From Tardiphaga sp. P9-11 (GTDB taxonomy: Bacteria; Pseudomonadota; Alphaproteobacteria; Rhizobiales; Xanthobacteraceae), in NCBI RefSeq assembly GCF_008329525.1, contig NZ_NPKQ01000004.1, positions 124,001-188,000 on the forward strand: DNA of 64,000 nucleotides, in the 5' to 3' direction. This document shows, piece by piece, positions 53,164-63,700 of this stretch. Both the position numbers and the translations under genes were made by a program. The notes beneath the pieces are model-generated. The model was not told the origin of the DNA. It saw nothing but the letters and a program-made list of their open reading frames with translations, and ran no database searches. How positions within the stretch are numbered: position 1 is the first letter of the stretch; each line of letters opens with the position of its first letter.

Positions 53164-54561
53164 ATGGAGAAAACCATGTTGTCCCGGCGAAATTTTCTCG
53201 GCACCGCCACGGCGCTCGCTAGCGCTGCTGCGGTGACCGGCCGCGCCCAGGCGGCGAGTATTCCCGAAGCGCCCATGATGGACAAAGTAACGATGCAACC
53301 GCCGCTACATCCATCGAGCGGGCCCGACTACAATCCGGTGGTTACGCTCAACGGCTGGACGTTGCCGTGGCGTATGAATGGCGACTGGAAGGAATTCCAT
53401 CTGGTCGCCGAGCCCGTCGAGCGTGAATTCGCCGACGGCATGAAGGCGTACCTCTGGGGTTACAACGGCCAGTCGCCGGGGCCGACGATCGAAACCGTCG
53501 AAGGCGACAAGGTTCGCATCTTCGTCACCAACAAATTGCCGGAGCATACGACCGTGCATTGGCATGGCGTGATCCTGCCGAGTGGCATGGATGGCGTCGG
53601 CGGCCTCAGCCAGCCGCATATCAAGCCCGGTAAGACCTTCGTCTACGAATTCGAGATGAAGCACAGCGGCACGTTTATGTATCACCCGCATTCGGACGAG
53701 ATGGTCCAGATGGCGATGGGCATGATGGGGATGATGGTCGTGCATCCCCGCGACAACAGTTTCCGGCCTGTCGATCGCGATTTCGTCTTCATCATGAGCA
53801 GCTATCTCATCGATCCTGGCACCTATCTGCCGAAGGTCAACGAGATGACGGACTTCAACATGTGGGCGTGGAACAGCCGCGTCTTTCCTGGCATCGATCC
53901 GTTGCCGGTTCGTCTCGGCGATCGCGTGCGGATACGCGTCGGCAATCTGACGATGACCAACCACCCGATCCATCTGCATGGGCACAAGTTTGCGGTCAGC
54001 TGTACCGATGGCGGATGGGTACCTGACAGCGCGCAATGGCCGGAAGTCACCACCGACGTGCCGGTGGGCGCGATCCGGGCATTCGATTTTGTTGCCGACA
54101 ATCCCGGCGATTGGGCGTTCCACTGCCACAAGTCGCATCACACCATGAATGCGATGGGTCACGACGTCAGAAACCTGATCGGCGTCTCCAAAAAGGATCT
54201 GGCGAAGGCAGTCGGCAAGCTCGCGCCGGATGCGATGGTGATGGGACCCACTGGCGGCGCCATGGGCGACATGGAGATGCCGGCGCCGGACAACACACTG
54301 CCGATGATGACGGGATCAGGTCAGTTCGGTCCGATCGAGATGGGCGGCATGTTCAGCATCATGAAGGTGCGGGAAGGGCTCGCGCGCGACGATTACCGCG
54401 ATCCCGGCCAGTATGATTTCCCGAAGGGCACGGTGGCCTATGAGATCGAGGCGCCGCAGAGCGAAGCTCCACGACAGACGGGCGTGAAGGACAACACCAT
54501 CAAAGGGCTGGGCCTGAAGCCGATGGAAATGAAGAAGGGCATGAAAATGAAGGGAATGTAG
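53164..54561 (+). CDS. Tat-exported multicopper oxidase
   Basis: A 465-residue periplasmic oxidase, probably oxidising Cu(I) to the less toxic Cu(II). The Tat signal is SRRNFLGTATALASAAAVTGRAQA. The copper-site motifs are complete: HWHGVILPSGMDGV, HPHSDEMVQMAMGMMGMMV, NHPIHLHGHKF and HCHKSHHTMNAMGH. A methionine-rich tail (KPMEMKKGMKMKGM) probably binds copper. ATG at 53164 is chosen because it opens the Tat signal. Confidence 0.93.
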   Translation: MEKTMLSRRNFLGTATALASAAAVTGRAQAASIPEAPMMDKVTMQPPLHPSSGPDYNPVVTLNGWTLPWRMNGDWKEFHLVAEPVEREFADGMKAYLWGYNGQSPGPTIETVEGDKVRIFVTNKLPEHTTVHWHGVILPSGMDGVGGLSQPHIKPGKTFVYEFEMKHSGTFMYHPHSDEMVQMAMGMMGMMVVHPRDNSFRPVDRDFVFIMSSYLIDPGTYLPKVNEMTDFNMWAWNSRVFPGIDPLPVRLGDRVRIRVGNLTMTNHPIHLHGHKFAVSCTDGGWVPDSAQWPEVTTDVPVGAIRAFDFVADNPGDWAFHCHKSHHTMNAMGHDVRNLIGVSKKDLAKAVGKLAPDAMVMGPTGGAMGDMEMPAPDNTLPMMTGSGQFGPIEMGGMFSIMKVREGLARDDYRDPGQYDFPKGTVAYEIEAPQSEAPRQTGVKDNTIKGLGLKPMEMKKGMKMKGM

Positions 54562-54612
54562 GGGCCGAACGACACATCGTCATCACAGACAACAAGCAAT
54601 ATGGAAACTGAA

Positions 54613-55074
54613 ATGAACAAGACCCGGAAATATATTGGCGGCGGCCTCATGCTGGCCGCGATGTCTTACTCGGCCGCTGCTGCGGCCCACGACAAGCACG
54701 GAGGATATTCGGCTGGCGAACCCGGCGATCCCAAGAAGCCGGCGCGCGAGATCGTCGTCAGCATGAACGAGATGGATTATTCGCCTGCGGTCATTGAGGT
54801 GAAACGCGGCGAGCAGATTCGCTTCGTCATCCGCAACGCGGGGACCGAAGCACATGAGTTCCTGCTGGCGACCACGGCAGAAAATCTGAAGCACGGCGAA
54901 GCGATGAAGAAAAACCCCGACATGGAGCATGACGAGCCCAACGGCCTGCGTCTCGCCGCCAAGAAGTCCGGAGAAATCCTGTGGAAGTTCTCGAAGGCCG
55001 GGACGTTCGAATATTCGTGCCTGATCCCGACGCATCGTGAACTGGGGATGACCGGCAAGGTCATCGTGAAATAG
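54613..55074 (+). CDS. Cupredoxin-domain protein
   Basis: A 153-residue exported blue-copper-type protein (157 if started at 54601). The signal is GGGLMLAAMSYSAAAAAHD. The cupredoxin ligands are visible: His in GTEAHEFLL, and Cys-His-Met in SCLIPTHRELGM. Length and motif match cupredoxins found next to copper-resistance oxidases. It likely shuttles copper or electrons with the upstream oxidase. Confidence 0.9.
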   Translation: MNKTRKYIGGGLMLAAMSYSAAAAAHDKHGGYSAGEPGDPKKPAREIVVSMNEMDYSPAVIEVKRGEQIRFVIRNAGTEAHEFLLATTAENLKHGEAMKKNPDMEHDEPNGLRLAAKKSGEILWKFSKAGTFEYSCLIPTHRELGMTGKVIVK

Positions 55075-55114
55075 CCCGATGCAAGCGGCTCAATCTCAAG
55101 CAAAGGACTGCACT

Positions 55115-55417
55115 ATGAAGACCGATGGGTTTGTCGCGCTTGTCGCTTTTGTTGCGCTCTCAATGTTCTGTGTCGCGGGTTACGCGCAGGATGCTGCGGT
55201 GCGTGGAGAAGTGAAGAAGATCGATGAGGCGGCAGGCAAGATCACGCTGAAGCACGGCCCGATCAAGAGCCTCGATATGGACGAGGGCATGACCATGGTG
55301 TTTCGCGTCAAGGACCCGGCGATGCTGAAATCGGTCAAGGTGGGCGACAAGGTGAAGTTCGATGCCGGCCGCGTCGATGGCCAGATCGTGGTGACCTCCA
55401 TCCAGAAATCCAAATAG
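55115..55417 (+). CDS. CusF-like periplasmic copper-binding protein
   Basis: A 100-residue protein with a signal peptide (VALVAFVALSMFCVAGYAQ) and one OB-fold. The copper site reads KHGPIKSLDMDEGMTMVFRV. His47 and the MTM methionines (59 and 61) are kept. The Cu-stacking Trp of E. coli CusF is replaced by Met55, and one residue is inserted before MTM. In known systems CusF feeds a CusB adaptor, which is absent here. Confidence 0.88.
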   Translation: MKTDGFVALVAFVALSMFCVAGYAQDAAVRGEVKKIDEAAGKITLKHGPIKSLDMDEGMTMVFRVKDPAMLKSVKVGDKVKFDAGRVDGQIVVTSIQKSK

Positions 55418-55435
55418 CCCCGGAAGATGACGTCC

Positions 55436-55459
55436 AGGCGGAGCTTGGAACCTCCGCCT
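55436..55459 (+). terminator. Hairpin after the copper cluster
   Basis: An 8-bp stem AGGCGGAG / CTCCGCCT with an 8-nt loop, 18 nt after the cusF-like stop. It has no T-run. A second GC-rich dyad (GGGGGC / GCCCCC, about 55493-55521) follows before parC. Confidence 0.4.
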
Positions 55460-55596
55460 ATCGGATCGCCCAATGGTGGATGGAACGACAGAGGGGGCGC
55501 TCTCCCTGCGCGAGGGCCCCCGATATCGATGGAACTTGATCGATGGCGCGTGATTCATTTCTTGCCCGATTCGCCCGGAGGCGCTAACCCCTCGCC

Positions 55597-57855
55597 ATGG
55601 GAAAAAGACTGATTCCGCCGGAGCCGGCTGAAATTCACGAAGTGCAGCTGCGGGACGCGCTCGAGGAGCGCTATCTCGCTTACGCGCTGTCCACGATCAT
55701 GCACCGGGCGCTGCCGGACGCGCGGGACGGCTTGAAGCCGGTTCACCGCCGCATTCTCTATGGCATGCGCCTGTTGCGGCTCGATCCGGGCACGCCGTTC
55801 AAGAAATCCGCCAAGATCGTCGGCGACGTGATGGGCTCGTTCCATCCGCATGGCGACCAGTCGATCTATGACGCGCTGGTACGCCTCGCGCAGGATTTCT
55901 CGTCGCGCTATCCGCTGATCGACGGCCAAGGCAATTTCGGCAATATCGATGGCGATAGTGCTGCGGCCTATCGTTACACCGAAGCGCGCATGACCGATGT
56001 GGCGCGGCTGCTGCTCGAAGGTATCGAGGAAGACGCGGTCGAGTTGCGCCCGAACTACGACGGCCAGACCAAGGAGCCGGCTGTGTTGCCGGGCGGTTTC
56101 CCGAACCTGCTGGCCAATGGCGCGCAGGGCATCGCAGTCGGCATGGCCACCTCGATCCCCCCGCACAACGTCGCTGAACTCTGTGACGCTGCGCTGCATC
56201 TGATCGACAAGCCCGACGCCAAGTCGAAATCGCTGATGCGCTGGGTGAAGGGGCCGGACTTCCCGACCGGCGGCATCATCGTCGATTCCAAGGAAAGCAT
56301 CGCCGAGGCTTATATGACCGGGCGCGGTTCGTTCCGCACCCGCGCCAAGTGGCATGTAGAAGAGGGCGCCCGCGGCGCCTGGAATGTCGTGGTTACCGAG
56401 ATTCCATGGTTGGTGCAGAAGTCGCGGCTGATCGAGAAGATCGCCGAGCTCCTGAACGACAAGAAGCTGCCGCTGATCGGTGATATCCGCGACGAGTCCG
56501 CCGAGGACATCCGCGTCGTCATCGAGCCGAAGACGCGCAATGTCGATGCCGGCCTGGTGATGGAGTCGCTGTTCAAGCTTACCGAGCTCGAGAGCAAGAT
56601 TCCGCTGAACCTCAACGTGCTGGTCAAGGGGCGCATCCCCAAGGTGCTCGGCCTTGCGGAATGCCTGCGCGAATGGCTGGACCATCTGCGCGACGTGCTG
56701 CTGCGGCGCTCCAACTTCCGCAAGAACCAGATCGAGCATCGGTTGGAAGTGCTCGGCGGTTACCTGATCGCCTATCTCAATATCGATGAGGTGATTCGGA
56801 TCATCCGCACCGAGGATGAGCCGAAGCCGGCCTTGATGAAGGCGTTCAGCCTCACCGAATTGCAGGCGGAGTCGATCCTGAACATGCGGCTGCGCAGCTT
56901 GCGCAAGCTCGAAGAGTTCGAGATCAGGAAAGAGGACAAGGAGCTCCGCGCGGAGCTCAAGGGCATCAATGCGATCCTGAAGTCCGAGACCGAGCAGTGG
57001 GCCAAGGTCGGCGAGCAGGTCCGCAAGGTGCGCGACATCTTCGGACCGAAGACGCCACTCGGCAAGCGCCGCACGGTGTTTGCGGATGCGCCGGAGCATG
57101 ATCTCGCAGCGCTCGAAGAGTCGCTGGTCGAACGCGAGCCCGTCACGGTCGTGATTTCCGAGAAGGGCTGGGTCCGTACGCTCAAGGGTCAGGTTGCAGA
57201 CCTGTCCAACCTGACCTTCAAGACCGACGACAAACTCGACAAGGCGTTCTTCGCCGAGACCACCTCGAAGCTGATGATGCTGGCCACCAATGGCCGATTC
57301 TACTCGCTCGACGTGGCGAAGCTGCCAGGCGGTCGCGGCCACGGCGAGCCAATCCGCCTGTTCATCGACATGGAGGGCGATGCCGCGATCGTCTCGATGT
57401 TCGTGCACAAGGGCGGCCGCAAGTTCCTGATTGCCAGCCATGACGGCCAGGGCTTCCTCGTCAATGAGGACGACTGCGTCAGCAATACCCGCAAGGGCAA
57501 GCAGGTGCTGAACGTCGAGATGCCGAATGAGGCGCGCGTGCTAACGGTGGTCGGCGAGGGCAGCGATCAGGTCGCTGTCATCGGCACCAACCACAAGATG
57601 GTGATCTTCCCGCTCGACCAAGTGCCTGAGATGGCGCGTGGCCGTGGCGTGCGTCTGCAGAAGTATACCAGCGCATCACTGTCCGACGTCGCCACTTTCG
57701 TGGCCAAGGAAGGCCTGACCTGGAAGGATTCGTCCGACCGCGAGCATCGCCTGACCTGGAAGGAACTGGCCGACTGGCGTGGCAACCGTGCGGATGCTGG
57801 CCGTCTCGCGACGGGTCTGCCGAAGTCGAACAAATTCGGCCGGGTGATCGAGTAG
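55597..57855 (+). CDS. parC: DNA topoisomerase IV subunit A
   Basis: A 752-residue type IIA topoisomerase subunit that decatenates daughter chromosomes. The winged-helix region is [17 protein letters not shown]. The catalytic Tyr is in [22 protein letters not shown]. The tower and coiled-coil regions follow (residues about 340-480), then a C-terminal beta-pinwheel. The length matches alphaproteobacterial ParC and is shorter than GyrA. It is convergent with the CorC-like gene. Confidence 0.96.
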   Translation: MGKRLIPPEPAEIHEVQLRDALEERYLAYALSTIMHRALPDARDGLKPVHRRILYGMRLLRLDPGTPFKKSAKIVGDVMGSFHPHGDQSIYDALVRLAQDFSSRYPLIDGQGNFGNIDGDSAAAYRYTEARMTDVARLLLEGIEEDAVELRPNYDGQTKEPAVLPGGFPNLLANGAQGIAVGMATSIPPHNVAELCDAALHLIDKPDAKSKSLMRWVKGPDFPTGGIIVDSKESIAEAYMTGRGSFRTRAKWHVEEGARGAWNVVVTEIPWLVQKSRLIEKIAELLNDKKLPLIGDIRDESAEDIRVVIEPKTRNVDAGLVMESLFKLTELESKIPLNLNVLVKGRIPKVLGLAECLREWLDHLRDVLLRRSNFRKNQIEHRLEVLGGYLIAYLNIDEVIRIIRTEDEPKPALMKAFSLTELQAESILNMRLRSLRKLEEFEIRKEDKELRAELKGINAILKSETEQWAKVGEQVRKVRDIFGPKTPLGKRRTVFADAPEHDLAALEESLVEREPVTVVISEKGWVRTLKGQVADLSNLTFKTDDKLDKAFFAETTSKLMMLATNGRFYSLDVAKLPGGRGHGEPIRLFIDMEGDAAIVSMFVHKGGRKFLIASHDGQGFLVNEDDCVSNTRKGKQVLNVEMPNEARVLTVVGEGSDQVAVIGTNHKMVIFPLDQVPEMARGRGVRLQKYTSASLSDVATFVAKEGLTWKDSSDREHRLTWKELADWRGNRADAGRLATGLPKSNKFGRVIE

Positions 57856-57886
57856 GCATCGAGTCCGTAACTCTCAAACTCTCAAC

Positions 57887-57917
57887 ATGTCGTCTTCGCG
57901 TATGCGAGAGACGACAT
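57887..57917. terminator. Bidirectional hairpin between convergent parC and CorC-like genes
   Basis: Arms ATGTCGTC and GACGACAT (8 bp) enclose a small internal loop and a CGC/GCG extension around GTAT. It lies 31 nt after the parC stop and 24 nt beyond the opposing stop. Confidence 0.55.
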
Positions 57918-57941
57918 ACAGAGCGTGCCGCGACTACCAGT

Positions 57942-59243
57942 CTAGCCGAGTGCCTCTTCGGTCACTCGGCTCGCCAATACCTTGTCGATGCGGCGGCCGT
58001 CGAGGTCCATGACCTCGAAACGCCAGGCATGCGAGACGACCTCGTCGCCGACGTCGGGGATCTTGCCGAATTCCTGCAATAGAAACCCGGCGAAGGTCTG
58101 ATAGGGGCGCGACTGCGCGGGTAGTTCGATGCCGAGCAGAGCGGCGAATTCCACCGCAGGCATCCAGCCGGAGATGAGATAGGAGCCGTCCTCGCGTTTG
58201 TGGAAGGCGACCTCGGCAGGACCTTCCTCGGTGTGGAAGGCGCCGACGATCGACTCCAGAATATCCGCCGACGTCACCACGCCCTGGAACACGCCGTATT
58301 CGTCATGCACCAGGCCGATATGGAAAGGCGAGTCGCGCAGGATCGCCACCACGTCGCGTGCATCGACGGTTTCGGGAATGATCGGCGCCTCGCGCACCAG
58401 TGCGCGAATATCCGGCGTCTTGCCGCTGAGATAGACGTCAAGCAGGTCCTTGGCCTGGACGATGCCGATGGCGGAATCGCCGTCTCCATCGAACACCGCG
58501 AAACGCGAATGCGTGCTGTTGGCGAGCTCGGCCCGAATGGTCTCGATGGGATCGGCAAGGTCGATCATCGCCACTTCGTGGCGCGGTGTCATGACGGCGC
58601 CGACGGGCAGGTCGCCGAGGCGCATCACGCCTGCGATCATTTCCTTTTCGCCGGGCTCCAATACGCCGGCGGTTTCCGCTTCGGTCACGAGCGTGCGGAT
58701 TTCGTCTTCGCTGACCTTCTCTTCGGCTTCACCGCGCTGCCCAAGTAGAAACAGGATCGCCTTGCCGGAGCGATCGAGCAGCCACACCAGCGGCAGCGAG
58801 ATTTTTGCCAGCAGTACCATGGCCGGTGCCACGCGCACCGCCACGGCCTCGGGATCGCGCAGCGCGATCTGTTTCGGCACGAGTTCGCCGATGATCAGCG
58901 AGGCGTAAGTAATGATCGATACGACGATGCCGACGCCGAGCGTGTCGGCGAGGCCTTTTGATACGCCAAGGTCAAGCAACAGTACCGTGAGACGCTGGCC
59001 GAGCGTTGCACCGGAAAATGCACCCGACAATACGCCGATCAACGTGATGCCGATTTGCACGGTGGACAGGAACTTGCCGGGGTCGGACGCCAGCGCCAGA
59101 GCGCGGCGAGAGCCCGTCACGCCTTTTTCGACCAAGGCGGCGAGGCGGGCAGGACGGGAGGATACGATCGCCAGCTCCGACATTGCGAGCAGGCCGTTGA
59201 CGACGATCAGGACCGCAACGATCCCGAGTTCGAGAGATAACAC
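57942..59243 (-). CDS. CNNM/CorC-family (HlyC) membrane protein
   Basis: A 433-residue protein with a DUF21 membrane domain (four hydrophobic segments, including ELGIVAVLIVVNGLLAMSELAIVSSRPARLAALV), two CBS domains (MTPRHEVAMIDLADPIETI; LVREAPIIPETVDARDVVAIL) and a C-terminal CorC_HlyC domain. It is probably involved in magnesium/cobalt efflux or regulation; the old name hemolysin is misleading. GTG at 59243 is chosen because AGAAGGA precedes it and the first helix starts there. Confidence 0.92.
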   Translation of the reverse strand: MLSLELGIVAVLIVVNGLLAMSELAIVSSRPARLAALVEKGVTGSRRALALASDPGKFLSTVQIGITLIGVLSGAFSGATLGQRLTVLLLDLGVSKGLADTLGVGIVVSIITYASLIIGELVPKQIALRDPEAVAVRVAPAMVLLAKISLPLVWLLDRSGKAILFLLGQRGEAEEKVSEDEIRTLVTEAETAGVLEPGEKEMIAGVMRLGDLPVGAVMTPRHEVAMIDLADPIETIRAELANSTHSRFAVFDGDGDSAIGIVQAKDLLDVYLSGKTPDIRALVREAPIIPETVDARDVVAILRDSPFHIGLVHDEYGVFQGVVTSADILESIVGAFHTEEGPAEVAFHKREDGSYLISGWMPAVEFAALLGIELPAQSRPYQTFAGFLLQEFGKIPDVGDEVVSHAWRFEVMDLDGRRIDKVLASRVTEEALG

Positions 59244-59578
59244 CTTGGTTCCTTCTGGTGATGGAAGCGCAAATCTAGTCGATCCGGCGCGATCCCGCCA
59301 TGGTGCAGGCCCGAGGCGTGACACATGGGCTCATCCCGTTGAAATTACGGCGATGGCCTAATTCCAGGTGGGGCAAATGGCAGCGGAGGTCGCCTTTCCC
59401 TCATTCTCAGCCTCATTTATCAAACTTTTGTGCGGTCTCAGCGCATTGCGTGGCGCGGCGGAGGCCACATCTGTTGCCCCAACTTGGGATTGTGATCGCC
59501 GCCGTCAAAAAATTCGACGCGTCGCAATTTTCATGTACCATTGATTTTGGTCAGTTTGTTTCGCTGGGGGCATTTGTC
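59244..59578. other. Divergent spacer before the RND operon
   Basis: 335 nt between divergent genes. An open frame runs through it in phase with the adaptor gene, but its sequence (SRWGKWQRRSPFPHSQPHLS...) does not look like protein. It probably carries promoters for both directions. No operator was recognised. Confidence 0.4.
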
Positions 59579-60751
59579 TTGATTTGCGTCAGATCGATCT
59601 TTCCTGCCGTCTCGTCCGTCATCGTACTTCTTCTGCTCGCAGGTTGCGGCAAGAAGGAAGAGGCCGCTGCACCGCCGGCGCCGCCGGTCACGGTTGCCAA
59701 TCCCGTCAAGCGGATGACAACTGACTGGGATGAATTCACCGGTCGCTTCGATGCGGTCGACCAGGTGCAGGTGCGTGCGCGGGTCACGGGCTTCATCACG
59801 AAGGTGACCTTTGTCGACGGCGCCGTCGTCAAGACCGGGGATGTGCTCTACGAGATCGATCCGCGGCAATACGAGGCGACGGCAGAGCAGGCGCAAGGGC
59901 AGCTCGACGATGCCAAGGCCAAGGTCGTTCTGGCAGAGAAAGAACTCGAGCGCGCCACAACGCTGATCAAGACCCAGGCAATCTCCGAAAACATCGTCGA
60001 CCAGCGCAATCAGCAGCTGGCGGCGGCGCAGGCTTCGGTTTTGCAGGCCGAAGGCGCCTTGAAGCTAGCCAAGCTCAATCTCGAATATACCAAGGTTGTT
60101 GCGCCTATCGATGGTCGCGTCAGCCGACATCTGATCAGCGTTGGCAATCTTGTGCAGGGCAGCGACAGCGGTGCGACAGTGCTGACCTCGATCGTGTCGA
60201 TGGCGCCGATCTATCTGTATTTCGACATGGACGAGTCGATCTATCAGCGAAACAGCCGGCTGTGGTTCGAGGGCAGGCGACCAAGTTCGCGGGATACACC
60301 CAATCCGGTGCAGATAACACTGACCGGTGATACCAAGCCGTCGCGCGAAGGCAAGATGGACTTCCTAGACAATCGCCTCGATGTCGGCACTGGTACACTC
60401 CGCGGCCGCGCCATCGTTGAAAATAAAGACCTCTCGATTTTGCCCGGCCAGTTCGCTCGCCTGCGTGTCATTGCCAGCGGTGAGTACGAGGCGGTGCTCG
60501 TGCCCGACACGGCTATCGCGACCGATCAGTCGCGCAAGATCGTGATGGTGGTGAAGGCCGACGACACGGTTGAAGCGCGACCGGTGGTTCTGGGGCCGCT
60601 CGATGACGGGTTGCGTGTCATCAGGGAGGGCCTGAAACCCGATGATCGGGTGATCGTCGATGGGCTGCAGCGGGCGCGGATCGGCGCCAAGGTGTCGCCA
60701 AAAATGGCCGACGCCAAGCCTGCTACTCCAGCTGCCGGCGCCAAGCCATGA
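59579..60751 (+). CDS. RND efflux periplasmic adaptor (MexA/AcrA-like)
   Basis: A 390-residue membrane fusion lipoprotein. TTG at 59579 is chosen because GGGGG lies about 9 nt upstream and it yields a proper lipoprotein signal (RSIFPAVSSVIVLLLLAGC). Lipoyl halves (VRARVTGFITKVTFVDGAVVKTGDVLYEIDPRQYEA; APIDGRVSRHLISVGNLV) flank a coiled coil. A beta-barrel and membrane-proximal domain follow. It overlaps the pump gene by 4 nt. No outer-membrane partner is adjacent. Confidence 0.94.
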   Translation: MICVRSIFPAVSSVIVLLLLAGCGKKEEAAAPPAPPVTVANPVKRMTTDWDEFTGRFDAVDQVQVRARVTGFITKVTFVDGAVVKTGDVLYEIDPRQYEATAEQAQGQLDDAKAKVVLAEKELERATTLIKTQAISENIVDQRNQQLAAAQASVLQAEGALKLAKLNLEYTKVVAPIDGRVSRHLISVGNLVQGSDSGATVLTSIVSMAPIYLYFDMDESIYQRNSRLWFEGRRPSSRDTPNPVQITLTGDTKPSREGKMDFLDNRLDVGTGTLRGRAIVENKDLSILPGQFARLRVIASGEYEAVLVPDTAIATDQSRKIVMVVKADDTVEARPVVLGPLDDGLRVIREGLKPDDRVIVDGLQRARIGAKVSPKMADAKPATPAAGAKP

Positions 60752-63700
60752 ATCTGGGCAGCCTGTCCGTCAATCGTCCGATCCTCGCGATGGTGCTGTC
60801 CATCGTGCTGCTCATCGTCGGTGCGCTCGCTTACACCACGTTGCCGGTGTCGGAATATCCGGAAGTCGCGCCGCCCACTGTCGTGATCACCACGCAGTAT
60901 CCGGGTGCGTCCGCGCAGACCGTATCCGAGACGGTAGCGACGCCGATCGAGCAGGAGATCAACGGCGTCGAAGACATGCTGTATCTATACAGCCAGGCGA
61001 CCTCGAACGGCCAGCTGAACATCACCGTCACTTTCAAACTCGGCACTGACCTCGACAAGGCACAGGTGCTGGTGCAGAACCGCGTCGCCATCGCCCAGCC
61101 ACGTCTGCCCGAGGAAGTCCAGCGCAACGGCGTTGTGACCCGCAAGAACTCGCCCGACCTGATGATGGTCGTGTTCATGCTGTCGCCCGACGACACCTAC
61201 GACCAGCTCTATATCTCCAACTACGCGTTGCGCAATGTGCGCGACCAGTTGTTGCGTCTCGACGGCGTCGGCGACATCCAGATCTTTGGCGCGCGCGACT
61301 ATTCGATGCGGCTATGGCTCGATCCCGACAAGATCGCCAATCTCGGCATGACCGCGGGCGACGTGATTGCGGCGATCCGTGCGCAAAACATCCAGATTGC
61401 TGGTGGCCAGATCGCTGAGCCGCCGATTTCCGATCGCGCCTTCTCGCCGAACCTGACCTTCACAGGTCGTCTCAAGGATCAGTCCGAATTCGGAAATATC
61501 GTCATCAAGGCTGGCAGCGACGGCCGCACGGTGCGCCTGCGCGACGTGGCGCGGATCGAACTCGGCGCGCTGTCCTATACGACCAACAGTTTTCTACTGA
61601 AAAAGCCGGCGGTGGCGCTCGCGGTCTCGCAGCGGCCGGGATCGAATGCTCTGGCCACGGCGGACGCGATCGCCAAGACCATGGCCAAGTTGAAAACCGA
61701 ATTTCCGAAGGGGCTCGAATACAATATCGGCTACAACCCGACCGAATTCATCGCCCAGTCGGTGCATGAGCTGATCAAGACGATCTACGAGGCCATGGTG
61801 CTGGTCGTAATCGTCGTGCTGGTGTTCCTGCAGGGCTGGCGGCCGGCGATCATCCCCATCATCGCCATCCCGGTGTCGCTGGTCGGCACGTTTGCCGTTA
61901 TGGCGGCGCTCGGCTTCTCCATCAACAATCTCACTTTATTCGGTCTCGTACTCGCCGTCGGCATCGTGGTGGATGACGCCATCGTGGTGGTGGAGAATGT
62001 CGAGCGGCATCTCGCCGAAGGCAAGACCCGGCGCGAGGCGGCCCTGCTGACCATGACCGAGGTCGGCGGCGCGTTGATCTCGATCGCGCTCGTGCTGTGC
62101 GCGGTGTTCGTGCCGACGGCGTTTATCGGCGGCATCTCTGGACAGTTCTTCCAGCAATTCGCAGTGACCATCGCGGTGGCGACGGCGATCTCCTGCTTCT
62201 GCTCGCTGACCCTGTCGCCGGCGCTTGCCTCGATGATCCTCGAACAGCATCACGAGAAAAAGCCGCCGCCGAGCTGGAACGTGGTTGCCCGCGGCTGGAA
62301 CGCATTCACAGGCGTGTTCAATCGCGGCTTCGACCGGTTATCCCACGCCTATGGCACCGCGGCCGGCTTTGTGATCCACCATCTGGCACTGATGCTCGTC
62401 GTCTACGCAGTCCTGATCGGCACGGCTGGCTGGCTGATTTATGCGACGCCGCAGGGCTTCATCCCCGCGCAGGATCGCGGCTATGTCATCGTCGTTGTGC
62501 AACTGCCCGGCGCGGCATCCCTGAGTCGCACCACGGAGATCGTGCGGCAGATCGAGCGCATCTCGCTGGAAGTCCCGGGCGTCGTCCGCGTGCCGTCCTT
62601 CGCCGGCTTCAACGGTGCCACGCGCACGCAGGCGTCGAATGCTGCGGCGCTGTTCCCGGTATTTGACGATGCGGAGGAACGCGCCAAACATGGGAACACC
62701 GCAGCCAAGATCACGGCTGAATTGCGCAAGCGGTTGGCCGCCATCGAAGGTGCGGTGGTGATCGTGGTGCCGCCACCCGCGGTGTCGGGCATCGGTACCG
62801 GTGGCGGCTTCGCCATGCGCATTCTCGACAATCAGGGCCGGGGTCCTGATCTCCTCGAGAAGGCGACCGACGAATTGGTGAATGCGGCGCGTAAAGCGCC
62901 TGGCCTCACTGCTGTATTCTCGCCCTTCAGTGCGAACACGCCGCAAGTGTTCGTCGAGATCGACCGCCAGAAGGCACAGATGCTCAACGTGCCCGTTCAG
63001 AACGTCAATGACGCGATTCAGACCTATTTCGGTTCGGCCTATGTCAACGACTTCAATATCCTTGGCCGCACCTATCATGTCACAGCGCAGGCTGATCTGC
63101 CGTTCCGCAAGGAGCGCGCCGATCTGGCGCGACTGCAAACTCGCAATGCCGATGGCAATATGGTGCTGCTGGGCAGTGTGGTGAACTTCAGGGACACGGC
63201 AGGCCCTGACCGTGTGCCACGCTACAACCTTTATCCCGCCTCCGAAATCCAGGGTGATACGCTGCCCGGCGTCAGCTCGACGACGGCACTCAATACCATG
63301 AAGAGGCTCGCCGACGAGACGCTGCCAAGCGGCTTCACCTTCGAATGGACCGATCTGTCCTATCAGCAGGTGACCGGCGGCAATGCGGGCCTCTACGTAT
63401 TCCCGATCTGCGTGTTGTTCGTCTATCTGGTGCTGGCGGCGCAATATGGCAGCTGGTCGCTGCCATTTGCGGTCATCCTGATCGTGCCGATGTGCCTGTT
63501 CGCAGCAACCATCGGCGTGCGGATCATGGGGCAAGACATCAACATCCTCACCCAGATCGGATTCGTCGTGCTGGTGGGACTGGCGGCGAAGAACGCGATC
63601 CTGATCGTCGAATTCGCCCGCGACATCGAGCACGAAGGCCGCGACCAGCTGGAAGCCGTGATCGAGGCTTGTCGCCTTCGTATCCGCCCGATCTTGATGA

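Noticed and set aside
55555-57441. A 628-codon open frame on the minus strand opposite parC
   Set aside because: It mirrors the codon structure of parC in high-GC DNA. Its sequence is Arg/His/Asp-rich without any domain, and parC is unmistakable on the other strand.
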